Source of the DNA: Nisaea sp.
Lineage (GTDB): Bacteria > Pseudomonadota > Alphaproteobacteria > Thalassobaculales > Thalassobaculaceae
Assembly (NCBI RefSeq): GCF_034670185.1
Contig: NZ_JAXMNY010000002.1
Coordinates: forward strand, 434,001-498,000
Direction: 5' to 3'
DNA: 64,000 bases
Within the stretch, counting starts at the first letter, position 1, and the number at the start of each line of letters is the position of its first letter. The translations under genes were made by a program, and so were the position numbers. Of the stretch, positions 35,499 to 44,382 are shown piece after piece. A model generated the notes under the pieces. The model had not been told where the DNA came from, did no database searches, and saw nothing but the letters and a program-made list of their open reading frames with translations.

Positions 35499-37115
35499 AT
35501 GAGACGCGCTCCCATGTTGCCAGCGATGAAATCGCTTATGTCTTCCATGACAGGAAAAAACGACGGGGACAAAAAGCTGACCCCGCTCCAGTTCAAGGCT
35601 GATGTCCTGGCAGGCCTGACCGTTGCCCTCGCACTGGTGCCGGAAGCCGTCGCTTTCGCCTTCGTCGCGCATGTGCATCCGCTGGTCGGTCTTTACGCGG
35701 CCTTCATCGTCGGTCTCATCACCGCCCTTATCGGCGGCCGCCCGGGCATGATTTCCGGCGCCACAGGCGCGCTGGCGGTCGTCATGGTCGATCTGGTGAT
35801 CCGGCATGGCGTCGAATATCTGTTCGCCACCGTCGTGCTGATGGGATTGCTGCAGATGATCGCCGGCGTCATGCGCTGGGGCAAATTCATCCGCATGGTA
35901 CCGCATCCGGTCATGCTCGGTTTCGTCAACGGCCTCGCGATCGTCATTTTCCTGGCCCAGCTTGGCCAGTTCAAGATGAAGACACCGGACGGCGGCATGG
36001 AGTGGATGACCGGCGAGCCGCTCTATCTCATGCTCGGCTTTACCGCGCTCACCATGGCGCTGATTTACGTGGTGCCGCGCATTACCAAATTCATTCCGGC
36101 ACCGCTTGCCGCTGTCGGCATCGTCTCGCTGATTGTCATCGGTTTCAATCTGGACCTGCCGCGGGTCGGCGATCTGGCGAGCATCAAGGGCGGCCTGCCG
36201 GCCTTCCATATCCCGATGGTGCCGCTGTCGCTCGAGATGCTGCAGATCATTCTGCCCTATTCCCTGATCCTCGCCGCCATCGGCCTGATCGAGAGCCTGC
36301 TGACCCTGAACGTCGTCGCCGACATGACAGAGACCAAGGGCGGCGCCTCCAAGGAATGTCTGGCCCAGGGCATCGCGAACACGGTGACTGGGTTCTTCGG
36401 CGGCATGGGCGGCTGCGCCATGATCGGGCAAAGCGTGATCAACGTGAAATCCGGTGGCCGCACCCGGATCTCCGGCATCTCGGCCGCTTTGTTCCTGCTC
36501 AGCTTCATCCTGTTCGCCTCCGGCCTGATCGAGCAGATCCCGCTGGCGGCCCTGGTCGGTGTGATGTTCATGGTGGTGATCGGCACCTTCGCCTGGAAGA
36601 GCCTCATGATCATGCGCCGCATCCCGCGCAAGGACGCACTGCTGATCGTGCTCGTCACCGCCGTCACCGTGATGACGGACCTCGCGGTCGCGGTGATCGT
36701 CGGCGTGATCCTGTCAGCTTTGTTCTATGCCTGGAACGCGGCCACCCGGATGCATGCCGTCTCGGGCATCGATGTCTCCGGAGCCAAGATCTACAGCCTG
36801 GAAGGACCGCTTTTCTTCGGCTCGACGGAAAGCTTCCTCTCCCAGTTCACGCCAAAGGAAGATCCCGACCGCGTGGTGATCGACTTCATGAATTCCCGCG
36901 TCGTCGACCATTCCGGCCTGCAGGCCATCGAAAGCCTCGCCACGCGCTATGACGAGCTCGGCAAGCGGCTGCAGCTCCGGCATCTGAGCCGCGACTGCAA
37001 GATCCTTCTCGGCAAGGCCGGTCAGCTCGTGGAAGAGCGCGACGATGAAGATCCGACTTACGGCGTTGCGACCGACTATGACCTCAAGACCGGACAGGTC
37101 GGCACCGGGCACTAG
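35499..37115 (+). CDS. SulP (SLC26) family anion transporter with STAS domain
   Basis: 538 residues. About 10-12 transmembrane segments (35 to 400) carry the SulP signature region (AGLTVALALVPEAVAFAF), and a C-terminal STAS domain spans about 425-510 (DRVVIDFMNSRVVDHSGLQA). The family moves sulfate, bicarbonate or other anions with H+ or Na+. No carbonic anhydrase or cysteine gene is adjacent, so the substrate is undetermined. A possible cis-RNA precedes the start; no good Shine-Dalgarno is seen at 35499, so an internal ATG may serve. Confidence 0.9.
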   Translation: MRRAPMLPAMKSLMSSMTGKNDGDKKLTPLQFKADVLAGLTVALALVPEAVAFAFVAHVHPLVGLYAAFIVGLITALIGGRPGMISGATGALAVVMVDLVIRHGVEYLFATVVLMGLLQMIAGVMRWGKFIRMVPHPVMLGFVNGLAIVIFLAQLGQFKMKTPDGGMEWMTGEPLYLMLGFTALTMALIYVVPRITKFIPAPLAAVGIVSLIVIGFNLDLPRVGDLASIKGGLPAFHIPMVPLSLEMLQIILPYSLILAAIGLIESLLTLNVVADMTETKGGASKECLAQGIANTVTGFFGGMGGCAMIGQSVINVKSGGRTRISGISAALFLLSFILFASGLIEQIPLAALVGVMFMVVIGTFAWKSLMIMRRIPRKDALLIVLVTAVTVMTDLAVAVIVGVILSALFYAWNAATRMHAVSGIDVSGAKIYSLEGPLFFGSTESFLSQFTPKEDPDRVVIDFMNSRVVDHSGLQAIESLATRYDELGKRLQLRHLSRDCKILLGKAGQLVEERDDEDPTYGVATDYDLKTGQVGTGH

Positions 37116-37136
37116 GCCCGGCTAGCCAACCTTCCG

Positions 37137-38546
37137 TCAGACAACGGCGGCCAGGACCGGCGATCCCGGTCGGCCAACGATGGCCTCGACAGCAAGACCG
37201 ACCGACAGAGCATGCGCATCCATGCCGTGACGGCAAAGGATCTGCAGGCCCACCGGCAGGCCCGAGCCGTACTGGTGCACCGGCAGGGAAATCCCGCAAA
37301 GGTTCCAGAGATTGCCCGGCTGCGTGTTGCGGGACGCCGCCATCGAACGCGCGGCACCTTCCGGCGCCTGCAGATCGGCAAGCGGCATCGCGACCATTGG
37401 CGTTGCCGGCATGACAATCCCGTCGAGATTGCGCAAAGCCTTGTCAGCAAGCGGTTTCAACGCCGCGTGTCGGCGACAGGCCAGGGCATAATCGACCGCT
37501 GAAACATCCAGCCCGATAGCGGCACGCATTGCCGTCACACTGTCCATCCCGTCCCGCCCGGCGGTGAACCGGTCAATGCCGAGGCTTGCAAGCACTTCCG
37601 GGCCGACAATGGTCGGGAAAACCGTCTCCCGCTCACGCGGGTCCGGCAGATCTTCCGCTGTCAGCTCGACCAGTTCCACGCCCGCCTCGCGGAGCGCCGC
37701 AAGGGCCTTCTCCACGCAACCGGCGACCGCATCGTCAAGATCCTCAAAGAAGAAGTCCCGCGGCACCCCGAGGCGCAACGCACTTGCCGCCGCTGGCTGC
37801 GGCATCGGTATGGCGGAGGTCGCGCCATGGACAAGTGCCGCATCCGCCGCAGTTCGGCAAAGCGGCCCGAGACTGTCGAGCGTCGGCGAAAGCGGAAACA
37901 CCCCGTCGGTCGGGATCAGGCCGACACTGGTCTTCAGGCCGAACAGACCGCAGAGCGCCGCCGGAATGCGGATCGAGCCGCCGGTGTCCGAGCCGAGCGC
38001 AAAGGCACACATTCCGGCCGCCGTCGCGGCCGCTGAACCGCTGGAAGAGCCGCCGGGAAAGCGGTGTGTATCGAGATCCCACGGGTTCCAGGGTGTGCCG
38101 CGCGCTTCGTTGACACCGGTCGCACCGAGGGCGAATTCCACGGTCTTGGTCTTGCCAAGGACCACGGCACCGCCGCGCTTCAGGGACTTCACGTAGCTGC
38201 CCTCGGGGCCGGTGATGTCCGCAGACTCGATCAGGGAGCCGTTCGTGGTCGGCATGCCCTCGACGGCATAGATGTCCTTCACCGCCATCGGCACCCCCAT
38301 CAGCGGGCCCAGATCGGTACCCGCACGCAACAGGCCATCCATCGCCTGGGCGGTGCGCAAGGCGCTTTCGGCGGCCACATGCTGGAAGGCGCCGATTTTG
38401 CTATCAAGCGCATCGATCCGCTCAAGACAGGCCAGCGTAGCGGCCTCGCTGCTGGTCCGGCCGGCACGGAGATCCTCCGCAAACCCGACTATGCCGCCCT
38501 TTTCGAACGGATCTTCTGGTAATTTCGCCACAGCATCGACCCCCAT
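37137..38546 (-). CDS. Amidase signature family hydrolase
   Basis: About 469 residues from ATG at 38546 (ACGAGGCAG upstream); the open frame to 38663 is not family-like. The Ser-cisSer-Lys triad is seen: VKDIYA for the Lys, GGSSSGSAAATAA for the serines, plus the glycine-rich GSDTGGSIRIPAALCGLFGLK. This is the GatA/amidase fold but without gatB or gatC nearby, so it is probably a free amidase. Substrate unknown. Confidence 0.87.
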   Translation of the reverse strand: MGVDAVAKLPEDPFEKGGIVGFAEDLRAGRTSSEAATLACLERIDALDSKIGAFQHVAAESALRTAQAMDGLLRAGTDLGPLMGVPMAVKDIYAVEGMPTTNGSLIESADITGPEGSYVKSLKRGGAVVLGKTKTVEFALGATGVNEARGTPWNPWDLDTHRFPGGSSSGSAAATAAGMCAFALGSDTGGSIRIPAALCGLFGLKTSVGLIPTDGVFPLSPTLDSLGPLCRTAADAALVHGATSAIPMPQPAAASALRLGVPRDFFFEDLDDAVAGCVEKALAALREAGVELVELTAEDLPDPRERETVFPTIVGPEVLASLGIDRFTAGRDGMDSVTAMRAAIGLDVSAVDYALACRRHAALKPLADKALRNLDGIVMPATPMVAMPLADLQAPEGAARSMAASRNTQPGNLWNLCGISLPVHQYGSGLPVGLQILCRHGMDAHALSVGLAVEAIVGRPGSPVLAAVV

Positions 38547-38736
38547 CTGCCTCGTTTGTGCCTTGTTCCAAAGCCAGACTAGCGCCGAGAACCAAGCACA
38601 AGGAAGATGCGTTGTGCCACGACACTGATCCGGAGCCGTGCGGAATTGCACCGCCAGCCCCACTCCGGGGTATCGCTAATGGTCGTGAGCCGCTATATCC
38701 TTGGGCGTACACGTAATTTAGAGAGCCAGGCGAGCG

Positions 38737-39141
38737 ATGATCACAACCCACTCCGCCCTGATTTATGCCATGGTCCTGAGTGCGGCCGCAGACGGCAATG
38801 TCGATGACGAAGAGCTGAACACGATCGGCGAGATCATCAACGTGCTGCCAATCTTCCAGGATTTCGAGACCGGCAATTTCGGTCAGATCGCCAGCTCGGC
38901 GATCGATCTGTTGAGTGAAACGGACGGCCTTGATGCCGCTGTCGACCAAATCAAGCGTACCTTGCCGGAGAAACTCCGCGCGACCGCATACGCTCTGGCC
39001 TGCGATGTCGTCGCTGCCGATGGCACGGCAACCCAGGAAGAACTGCGGTTTCTCGAAATGCTCCGCCATGAACTCAATGTCGACCGGCTGACCGCCGCGG
39101 CGATCGAGCGCGGATCCGCCGCGCGCTACGCTAGACCCTGA
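38737..39141 (+). CDS. TerB-like (tellurite resistance TerB) domain protein
   Basis: 134 residues, all helical. Two TerB-type acidic metal-binding motifs repeat (AAADGNVDDEEL and VAADGTATQEEL), and the size matches one TerB domain. It lacks a membrane segment. The start is ATG at 38737. It is 16 bases before the oxidoreductase gene and is first in a four-gene run. TerB domains bind Ca2+ and act in stress or membrane-linked complexes; no other ter genes are seen. Confidence 0.8.
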   Translation: MITTHSALIYAMVLSAAADGNVDDEELNTIGEIINVLPIFQDFETGNFGQIASSAIDLLSETDGLDAAVDQIKRTLPEKLRATAYALACDVVAADGTATQEELRFLEMLRHELNVDRLTAAAIERGSAARYARP

Positions 39142-39157
39142 GGAGACGGGCGGCATC

Positions 39158-40063
39158 ATGCCAGCCCCAAAACCGCTCGATGGACGCAGAATTGGTCTCG
39201 TCGGCCTCGGCCGGCGCGGCCTCGCAGTCGCCCGCAAACTGACGGATGCAGGTGCGCGCCTGCATGTCTGGACCCAGAACACAGAGAAAGCCGCCGCGCT
39301 TGGGGAAGCCCATCCCCTGATCGAGGTCGAGCCCTGTCCCCGCGATGTTGCCCGCTACACCGAAGCAACCCTGATCGCCGTTAACAGCGACGCGGCACTC
39401 GAACGGGTCGTGTTCGACCTGGAAGAAGATCGCTATGGCGTATTGCACGGGACACCACCGGACGGCCTGATCGTCGATATCGGCGAAACCCCGCCGGAGC
39501 CGACCCGGAAATTCGCAGATCGTGTGCGGCAAAGCGGCCGTATCTGGCTCGACGCACCGGTGACCGAAACCGCGCTGGGCGGAACCATCTCCATTGGCGG
39601 CACCGACATGGCGCTCGCCCGGATCTGGCCCTTCCTCAATGCTCTCGGAACCAAAGTCCTGCATGCAGGACCGGTCGGCTCGGGTCAGGCAATCCGGACC
39701 TGCGGAGCCGCCATCCATGGCCAGATGGTCCAGGCCCTCGCTGAAGGCTTGGCGCTGGCCGCTGCCTCCGGGGTCGAAGCCGACGCCTTGCTGGCGGCCC
39801 TCGCCGACAGTGCTGTAGGCGGTGCCGTACTGTCGGAAAGCGGGCGCCGCATGGCCGACCGCGAATTTCGGGCCGGCCGCACCGTTCGCGAGCAGGCTGA
39901 GCTGGCCAATCAGGCACTGGAGCTGGCCCGCACGGTCGGCATGGACCTGAAAGGGCTCGCCAACAATGCCGAGCACTGGCAATCCCTCCTGGACAGCTCC
40001 CAGGGCGACCTGAACATTTCCTCTCTCATTCTTGAGATCGCCGAAAGCCGGAAGGAACAATAA
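39158..40063 (+). CDS. NAD(P)-binding 6-phosphogluconate/3-hydroxyisobutyrate dehydrogenase-like protein
   Basis: 301 residues with an N-terminal Rossmann fold (GLVGLGRRGLAVARK, GxGxxG) and a C-terminal helical beta-hydroxyacid dehydrogenase domain. The active-site region is unusual: the canonical catalytic Lys and Asn (usually GSGxxxKxxNN) are here GSGQAIRTCGAA, with Arg and Gly, and the DAPVSGG-type motif reads DAPVTETALGG. So it may not catalyse the usual reaction. It overlaps the HAD gene by one base (TAATG). Family clear, activity doubtful. Confidence 0.8.
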   Translation: MPAPKPLDGRRIGLVGLGRRGLAVARKLTDAGARLHVWTQNTEKAAALGEAHPLIEVEPCPRDVARYTEATLIAVNSDAALERVVFDLEEDRYGVLHGTPPDGLIVDIGETPPEPTRKFADRVRQSGRIWLDAPVTETALGGTISIGGTDMALARIWPFLNALGTKVLHAGPVGSGQAIRTCGAAIHGQMVQALAEGLALAAASGVEADALLAALADSAVGGAVLSESGRRMADREFRAGRTVREQAELANQALELARTVGMDLKGLANNAEHWQSLLDSSQGDLNISSLILEIAESRKEQ

Positions 40064-40689
40064 TGACGGCCATCGACGCCGTTCTGTTCGATGTTGGAAA
40101 CGTCCTCATCGAATGGGATCCCCGTCACCTTTATCGCAGCATCTTCATGAAAGAAGACGGCTCCGCCGATGAAGAGCGCGTGACCCGATTCCTGACGGAC
40201 GTCTGCACCATGGACTGGCACGTCCAGCATGATCTCGGCCGCAGCCCGGAGGAGCAGATCGCGATACTGATCCCGCAACACCCGGAACATGCCTGCCAGA
40301 TCCGGGCCTTCTATGAGCGTTTCCAGGAGATGATCCCGGGCGCGATCGAGCCCGTCGTCGCCGCCAAACGGCAGATGAAAGCGGCAGGCACCAGGATCTA
40401 CGGGCTGACGAATTTCGGTGTCGAGACTTTCAACGATACGCGCCGGCGGTTCGACTTCCTGAACGAATTTGAGGACGTCGTGGTCTCTGGCGCCGAACGC
40501 ATGAAGAAGCCGGACCCGGCGATCTTCCAGCTCTGTATCGACCGGTTCGGAATCACCCCGGAACGCACGCTCTTCATCGATGACAGTGCCGCGAATATAG
40601 CTTCCGCCAAGGCGCTCGGCTTCGAGACACATCTCTTCGATGGGCCGGATGCCTGCCTGCAAAAATGCCGAGCCCTTGGTCTGATCTGA
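40063..40689 (+). CDS. HAD-superfamily hydrolase (YihX-like)
   Basis: 208 residues. Motif I is FDVGNVLIEWDPRH, with nucleophile Asp and a Gly at the position of the second Asp, as in YihX-type members. Motif II is GLTNFG, motif III a Lys in MKKPDPAIF, and motif IV FIDDSAANI. The N-terminal cap is helical. Probably a sugar or small-metabolite phosphatase or a dehalogenase relative. Translationally coupled to the oxidoreductase gene upstream. Confidence 0.85.
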   Translation: MTAIDAVLFDVGNVLIEWDPRHLYRSIFMKEDGSADEERVTRFLTDVCTMDWHVQHDLGRSPEEQIAILIPQHPEHACQIRAFYERFQEMIPGAIEPVVAAKRQMKAAGTRIYGLTNFGVETFNDTRRRFDFLNEFEDVVVSGAERMKKPDPAIFQLCIDRFGITPERTLFIDDSAANIASAKALGFETHLFDGPDACLQKCRALGLI

Positions 40690-40732
40690 CACCGCGCATT
40701 GCCGCGCCGGCAAGACCGGCTAGACTGAGGCC

Positions 40733-41479
40733 ATGCAAGACCCAACGCTTCTCGCCGCGGCCGCCGCGACATTTTTCCTCGCCGGCACGGTCAAAGGCGT
40801 GATCGGGCTCGGGCTTCCCACCATCACGCTCGGCCTGATGACGCTGCTGCTCGATCTGCCCAGCGCCATGGCCCTGCTCATCGTCCCGTCACTGGCGACC
40901 AATCTCTGGCAAGCCGCCGTCGGCGGGCACATGCGGGAAATCCTGCGAAAGACCTGGCCTTTTCTGCTCACGGCCACGGTAACGATCTGGATCGGCGCCC
41001 AGGCCCTCAGCCGCATTGATCTATCCTATCTCTCCGCCCAGCTCGGCCTGTTGCTGATCACCTATGCCGCCACCGGCCTTGCCGGCTTCCGGTTTTCGAT
41101 GTCGGCGCGCACCGCGTTCCAGAGCGGCCCGCTGTTCGGAATAACCAATGGCATCCTGACTGGAATGACAGGCTCCTTCATGGTTCCGGGCGTGCTCTAT
41201 CTACAGGCGATGGGAATGCACCGGGACATGCTGGTTCAGGCCATGGGCATGTTGTTCATGCTGTCCACGGCGGCTCTGGCCCTCGCGCTCGGGCACGGCA
41301 CGCATATCAACCCGGAGCTCGGCCTCGCATCCGCACTCGGTCTGATCCCCGCCGTCCTCGGGATGGTGCTCGGACGCAAGATCCGCGGATATCTGTCGGA
41401 GGCCCGCTTCCGGCAGGTTTTCTTCGCGGGCGTCCTCATCCTCGGCTTGTACATCGTCGCCAGCACGGGCCTCTCCTGA
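40733..41479 (+). CDS. TSUP (TauE/SafE) family membrane transporter
   Basis: 248 residues with eight hydrophobic helices in two repeats (AAAATFFLAGTVKGVIGLGLPT and SGPLFGITNGILTGMTGSFMVP). The family exports sulfite, sulfoacetate or organosulfur anions. It follows the HAD gene by 43 bases and ends at the strong bidirectional terminator shared with groEL. Interesting beside the SulP transporter 4 kb upstream, but no sulfur enzyme is near. Confidence 0.87.
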   Translation: MQDPTLLAAAAATFFLAGTVKGVIGLGLPTITLGLMTLLLDLPSAMALLIVPSLATNLWQAAVGGHMREILRKTWPFLLTATVTIWIGAQALSRIDLSYLSAQLGLLLITYAATGLAGFRFSMSARTAFQSGPLFGITNGILTGMTGSFMVPGVLYLQAMGMHRDMLVQAMGMLFMLSTAALALALGHGTHINPELGLASALGLIPAVLGMVLGRKIRGYLSEARFRQVFFAGVLILGLYIVASTGLS

Positions 41480-41510
41480 CCGGCACAGGACCAACAAACG
41501 GCACAAAAAA

Positions 41511-41536
41511 ACCCTCCAGGGCAAGCCCTGGAGGGT
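41511..41536. terminator. Bidirectional terminator of groEL and TSUP genes
   Basis: A perfect 12-bp stem (ACCCTCCAGGGC-AA-GCCCTGGAGGGT) followed by a seven-T run on the minus strand and TTTC on plus. It lies between convergent groEL and the TSUP gene. Confidence 0.93.
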
Positions 41537-41564
41537 TTCTCGTAAAGGTATCTGGAGGCTTGGC

Positions 41565-43220
41565 TTAGAAGCCCATGCCGCCCATGCCGCCCATGTCAGG
41601 CATGCCGCCGCCCGGCATACCGCCACCGGCACCCTTAGGCTCCGGCTTTTCGGCAACCATGGCTTCCGTGGTGATCAGCAGACCAGCAACGGAACCGGCA
41701 TTCTGCAGAGCAGAGCGCACAACCTTGGCCGGATCGATGATGCCGGCTTTGACGAGGTTCGTGAACTCGCCCTTCTGCGCATCAAAGCCCCAGTCGCTGT
41801 CTTTCGACTCCATCATCTTGCCGACGATGACCGCGCCGTCTTCACCGGCGTTATCAGCGATCTGACGTGCCGGGACCTGGATGGCCTTGCGCACGATGTT
41901 GATGCCGATCTTCTGGTCTTCGTTATCCGTCTTGAGGGAAGCAAGCGCCTTCACGGCATAGAGCAGAGCGGTACCACCGCCCGGGACAATGCCTTCCTCA
42001 ACCGCGGCGCGGGTTGCATGCATCGCGTCGTCGACACGATCCTTGCGCTCCTTCACCTCGATTTCGGTAGCACCACCGACGCGGATAACGGCAACGCCGC
42101 CAGCCAGCTTCGCGAGACGCTCCTGCAGTTTCTCACGGTCATAGTCGGAGGAAGTTTCCTCGACCTGGGCCCGGATCTGGTTGCAGCGTGCTTCGATGTC
42201 GGTCTTCTCGCCGGCACCGTCGACAACGGTGGTTTCGTCCTTCGTGATCTGGACGCGCTTGGCAGTGCCGAGCATTTCCAGGGACACGTTTTCGAGCTGG
42301 ATGCCGAGGTCTTCGCTGACCACGGTGCCACCGGTGAGGATGGCGATATCTTCCAGCATCGCTTTACGGCGATCGCCGAAGCCCGGAGCCTTGACGGCAG
42401 CGACCTTCAGGCCACCACGCAGCTTGTTCACGACCAGGGTCGCCAGGGCTTCGCCCTCGACGTCCTCGGCAATGATCAGCAGCGGACGGCTGGACTGCAC
42501 GACCTGCTCGAGAACCGGCAGCATAGCCTGCAGGTTGGAGAGCTTCTTTTCGTGCAACAGGATGTACGGGCTTTCCAGCTCGCAGGTCATCTTGTCAGCG
42601 TTGGTGACGAAATACGGGGAGAGATAGCCGCGGTCGAACTGCATGCCCTCGACAACGTCGAGTTCGGTGTGCAGGGACTTGGCTTCTTCAACCGTGATGA
42701 CGCCCTCGTTGCCGACTTTCTCCATCGCCTTGGCGATCATTGCGCCGATTTCGACTTCGCCGTTGGCGGAGATGGTGCCGACCTGCGCGACTTCATCAGT
42801 CGTGGAGATTTTCTTGGCGCGCTTCTCGATGTCAGCCACAACAGCTTCGATCGCCAGATCGATGCCGCGCTTCAGGTCCATCGGGTTCATGCCAGCGGCG
42901 ACGGCCTTGGAGCCTTCGCGCACGATGGCCTGAGCCAGAACTGTAGCAGTGGTGGTGCCGTCGCCAGCGATGTCGTTCGCCTTGGAAGCAACTTCACGCA
43001 CCATCTGTGCGCCCATGTTTTCGAACTTGTCTGAAAGTTCGATTTCTTTCGCAACGGTCACGCCGTCCTTGGAGATGCGCGGGGCACCGAAGGACTTGTC
43101 GAGAACAACGTTACGGCCTTTCGGGCCGAGCGTAACCTTGACGGCGTTCGCGAGCACGTCGACACCAGCCAGAAGGCGGGTCCGTGCGTCGGTGCCGAAT
43201 TTAACTTCTTTAGCAGCCAT
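41565..43220 (-). CDS. groL: Chaperonin GroEL
   Basis: 551 residues, standard length. It begins MAAKEVKFGTDARTRLLAGV and ends in the Gly-Gly-Met-rich tail (GMPDMGGMGGMGF). GDGTTTATVLA carries the ATP-site Asp and threonines. Folds proteins with GroES in the cytoplasm. It is 17 bases downstream of groES and under the CIRCE control region. Confidence 0.98.
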   Translation of the reverse strand: MAAKEVKFGTDARTRLLAGVDVLANAVKVTLGPKGRNVVLDKSFGAPRISKDGVTVAKEIELSDKFENMGAQMVREVASKANDIAGDGTTTATVLAQAIVREGSKAVAAGMNPMDLKRGIDLAIEAVVADIEKRAKKISTTDEVAQVGTISANGEVEIGAMIAKAMEKVGNEGVITVEEAKSLHTELDVVEGMQFDRGYLSPYFVTNADKMTCELESPYILLHEKKLSNLQAMLPVLEQVVQSSRPLLIIAEDVEGEALATLVVNKLRGGLKVAAVKAPGFGDRRKAMLEDIAILTGGTVVSEDLGIQLENVSLEMLGTAKRVQITKDETTVVDGAGEKTDIEARCNQIRAQVEETSSDYDREKLQERLAKLAGGVAVIRVGGATEIEVKERKDRVDDAMHATRAAVEEGIVPGGGTALLYAVKALASLKTDNEDQKIGINIVRKAIQVPARQIADNAGEDGAVIVGKMMESKDSDWGFDAQKGEFTNLVKAGIIDPAKVVRSALQNAGSVAGLLITTEAMVAEKPEPKGAGGGMPGGGMPDMGGMGGMGF

Positions 43221-43237
43221 GATGGATCAGCCCTTTC

Positions 43238-43528
43238 TTAGGATTCCAGAACACCCATGATGTCGGACTCTTTCATGATCAGCAGCTCTTCGCCGTCGAT
43301 CTTGACTTCCGTACCCGACCATTTTCCGAACAGCACGGCATCACCTGCCTTGACGTCCAGCGGCTGTACCTTGCCGTTCTCATCGCGCGCGCCAGTGCCG
43401 GCAGCGACGACTTCGCCCTGCATCGGCTTTTCCTTGGCGGAATCGGGAATAATTATGCCCCCGGCCGTTTTTTCCTCGCCTTCAAGGCGACGGACTACGA
43501 CCCGGTCATGCAATGGCCTGAATTTCAT
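43238..43528 (-). CDS. groS: Co-chaperonin GroES
   Basis: 96 residues from ATG at 43528 (MKFRPLHDRVVVRRL) with GGAGG eight bases ahead; the longer frame to 43606 would run through the promoter. The mobile loop is KTAGGIIIPDSAKEKP. It caps GroEL. First gene of the operon. Confidence 0.97.
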   Translation of the reverse strand: MKFRPLHDRVVVRRLEGEEKTAGGIIIPDSAKEKPMQGEVVAAGTGARDENGKVQPLDVKAGDAVLFGKWSGTEVKIDGEELLIMKESDIMGVLES

Positions 43529-43599
43529 GCCAAAACCTCCGAATGACTCATCTCTGAGTGACGTTTCTATTGAGTGCTCGCCATGGCGAACCCAAATTA

Positions 43600-43626
43600 T
43601 TAGCACTCACCATTGGCGAGTGCTGA
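43600..43626 (-). promoter_or_regulatory. CIRCE operator (HrcA binding site)
   Basis: TTAGCACTC-N9-GAGTGCTGA, one base off the perfect CIRCE palindrome (TTAGCACTC-N9-GAGTGCTAA). It overlaps the expected transcription start of groES-groEL. HrcA represses until heat shock. Confidence 0.95.
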
Positions 43627-43627
43627 C

Positions 43628-43656
43628 GATGTAAGGAATGGCACTTCAACTGTCAA
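43628..43656 (-). promoter_or_regulatory. Sigma-70 promoter of groES-groEL
   Basis: On the minus strand TTGACA (43656-43651), a 17-base spacer, then TACATC (43633-43628), with CIRCE immediately downstream. A textbook arrangement for a HrcA-controlled groE promoter. Confidence 0.8.
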
Positions 43657-43899
43657 GGAAATGGCACCGAACGTGAGGAAAAAAGCTGAGTCCGGCGCCC
43701 TTGGGCGGGAGCATATTGAATCCTGACGGGACACATGGTGACCACGCGGCGCATTGCCAAGCGAATTCAGGCCTCGACATGCCAGAGACAAGCAGCAATC
43801 CACGTGCAGCGCTGCTAATACATTGATTTAATTTATTTATTGAAATGTGAGGCGTTTCTAACCCAAGCTTTCCCCAGACGCAACATGTGGAGTCGCTAT
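43657..43899. other. Intergenic region between groES promoter and usg
   Basis: About 240 bases with no supported gene. The last 50 bases before usg are AT-rich (ATTTAATTTATTTATTG) and may hold the usg promoter. Confidence 0.5.
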
Positions 43900-44163
43900 A
43901 TGTCGATCGAGCCAGTTGTTCTGTTTGAGCGCCGCGTGACCACCGCCGAGATCCTTTACCGCATGCCGGACTATCCGGATCTCCTGCAAAGCTTCATCTG
44001 GCAAACCCACGATGTGATTCCTAAGTTCCCCCGCCTGCGCCGCTTCCTCGACCATTGGCGCCTGAATATCGAAGCCCCGATCCATTCCGTACAAATTTCC
44101 GCCGGCTCCCTGACTGGAGTGGCGAACTTCAACCACGCGGACGTCGAGTTTCGCCTGCATTGA
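43900..44163 (+). CDS. usg: Usg family protein
   Basis: About 87 residues from ATG at 43900 with GGAG ahead; an upstream TTG in frame at 43840 is rejected. Recognised by TTAEILYRMPDYPDLLQSF, FPRLRRFLDHW and IEAPIHSV, which match the Usg protein of alphaproteobacteria, often near trp genes (function unknown). Here it is next to groES instead. Small, soluble, without a known activity. Confidence 0.85.
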   Translation: MSIEPVVLFERRVTTAEILYRMPDYPDLLQSFIWQTHDVIPKFPRLRRFLDHWRLNIEAPIHSVQISAGSLTGVANFNHADVEFRLH

Positions 44164-44186
44164 TTGAGCAGTTTATCATCTCCCGA

Positions 44187-44279
44187 TCAGAGGTAATCAA
44201 TGAATTTCGCCACCTGCCGCTCCAAAGCTGCGGGCGGGTCTTCAAGGAACAGTGCAGCCAAAATAAACGACTGATCCAT
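44187..44279 (-). CDS. Candidate 30-residue small protein
   Basis: Not in any recognised family. A perfect Shine-Dalgarno AGGAGG sits five bases before the ATG at 44279. The peptide (MDQSFILAALFLEDPPAALE then a short helical tail) would be a hydrophobic segment followed by an amphipathic helix. It lies in the space between usg and the lipoprotein cassette, divergent from that cassette. The strong ribosome site is the main argument; a leader or chance ORF remains possible. Confidence 0.45.
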   Translation of the reverse strand: MDQSFILAALFLEDPPAALERQVAKFIDYL

Positions 44280-44382
44280 GTACACCTCCTATATCAAAAA
44301 AAATATTTTTCGAAATTCCATTGATCTTTACGTTAAAATTTAATAACAAAGTTCGCAGTAAAGTAGAAAATGATAACTGCGC

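Noticed and set aside
35322..36431. 369-codon minus-strand frame
   Set aside because: Antisense to the SulP gene.
38737..39141. Tellurite-resistance operon
   Set aside because: Only a single TerB-like domain; no terA, terC, terD or terZ.
42018..43034. 338-codon plus-strand frame
   Set aside because: Antisense to groEL; composition artefact.
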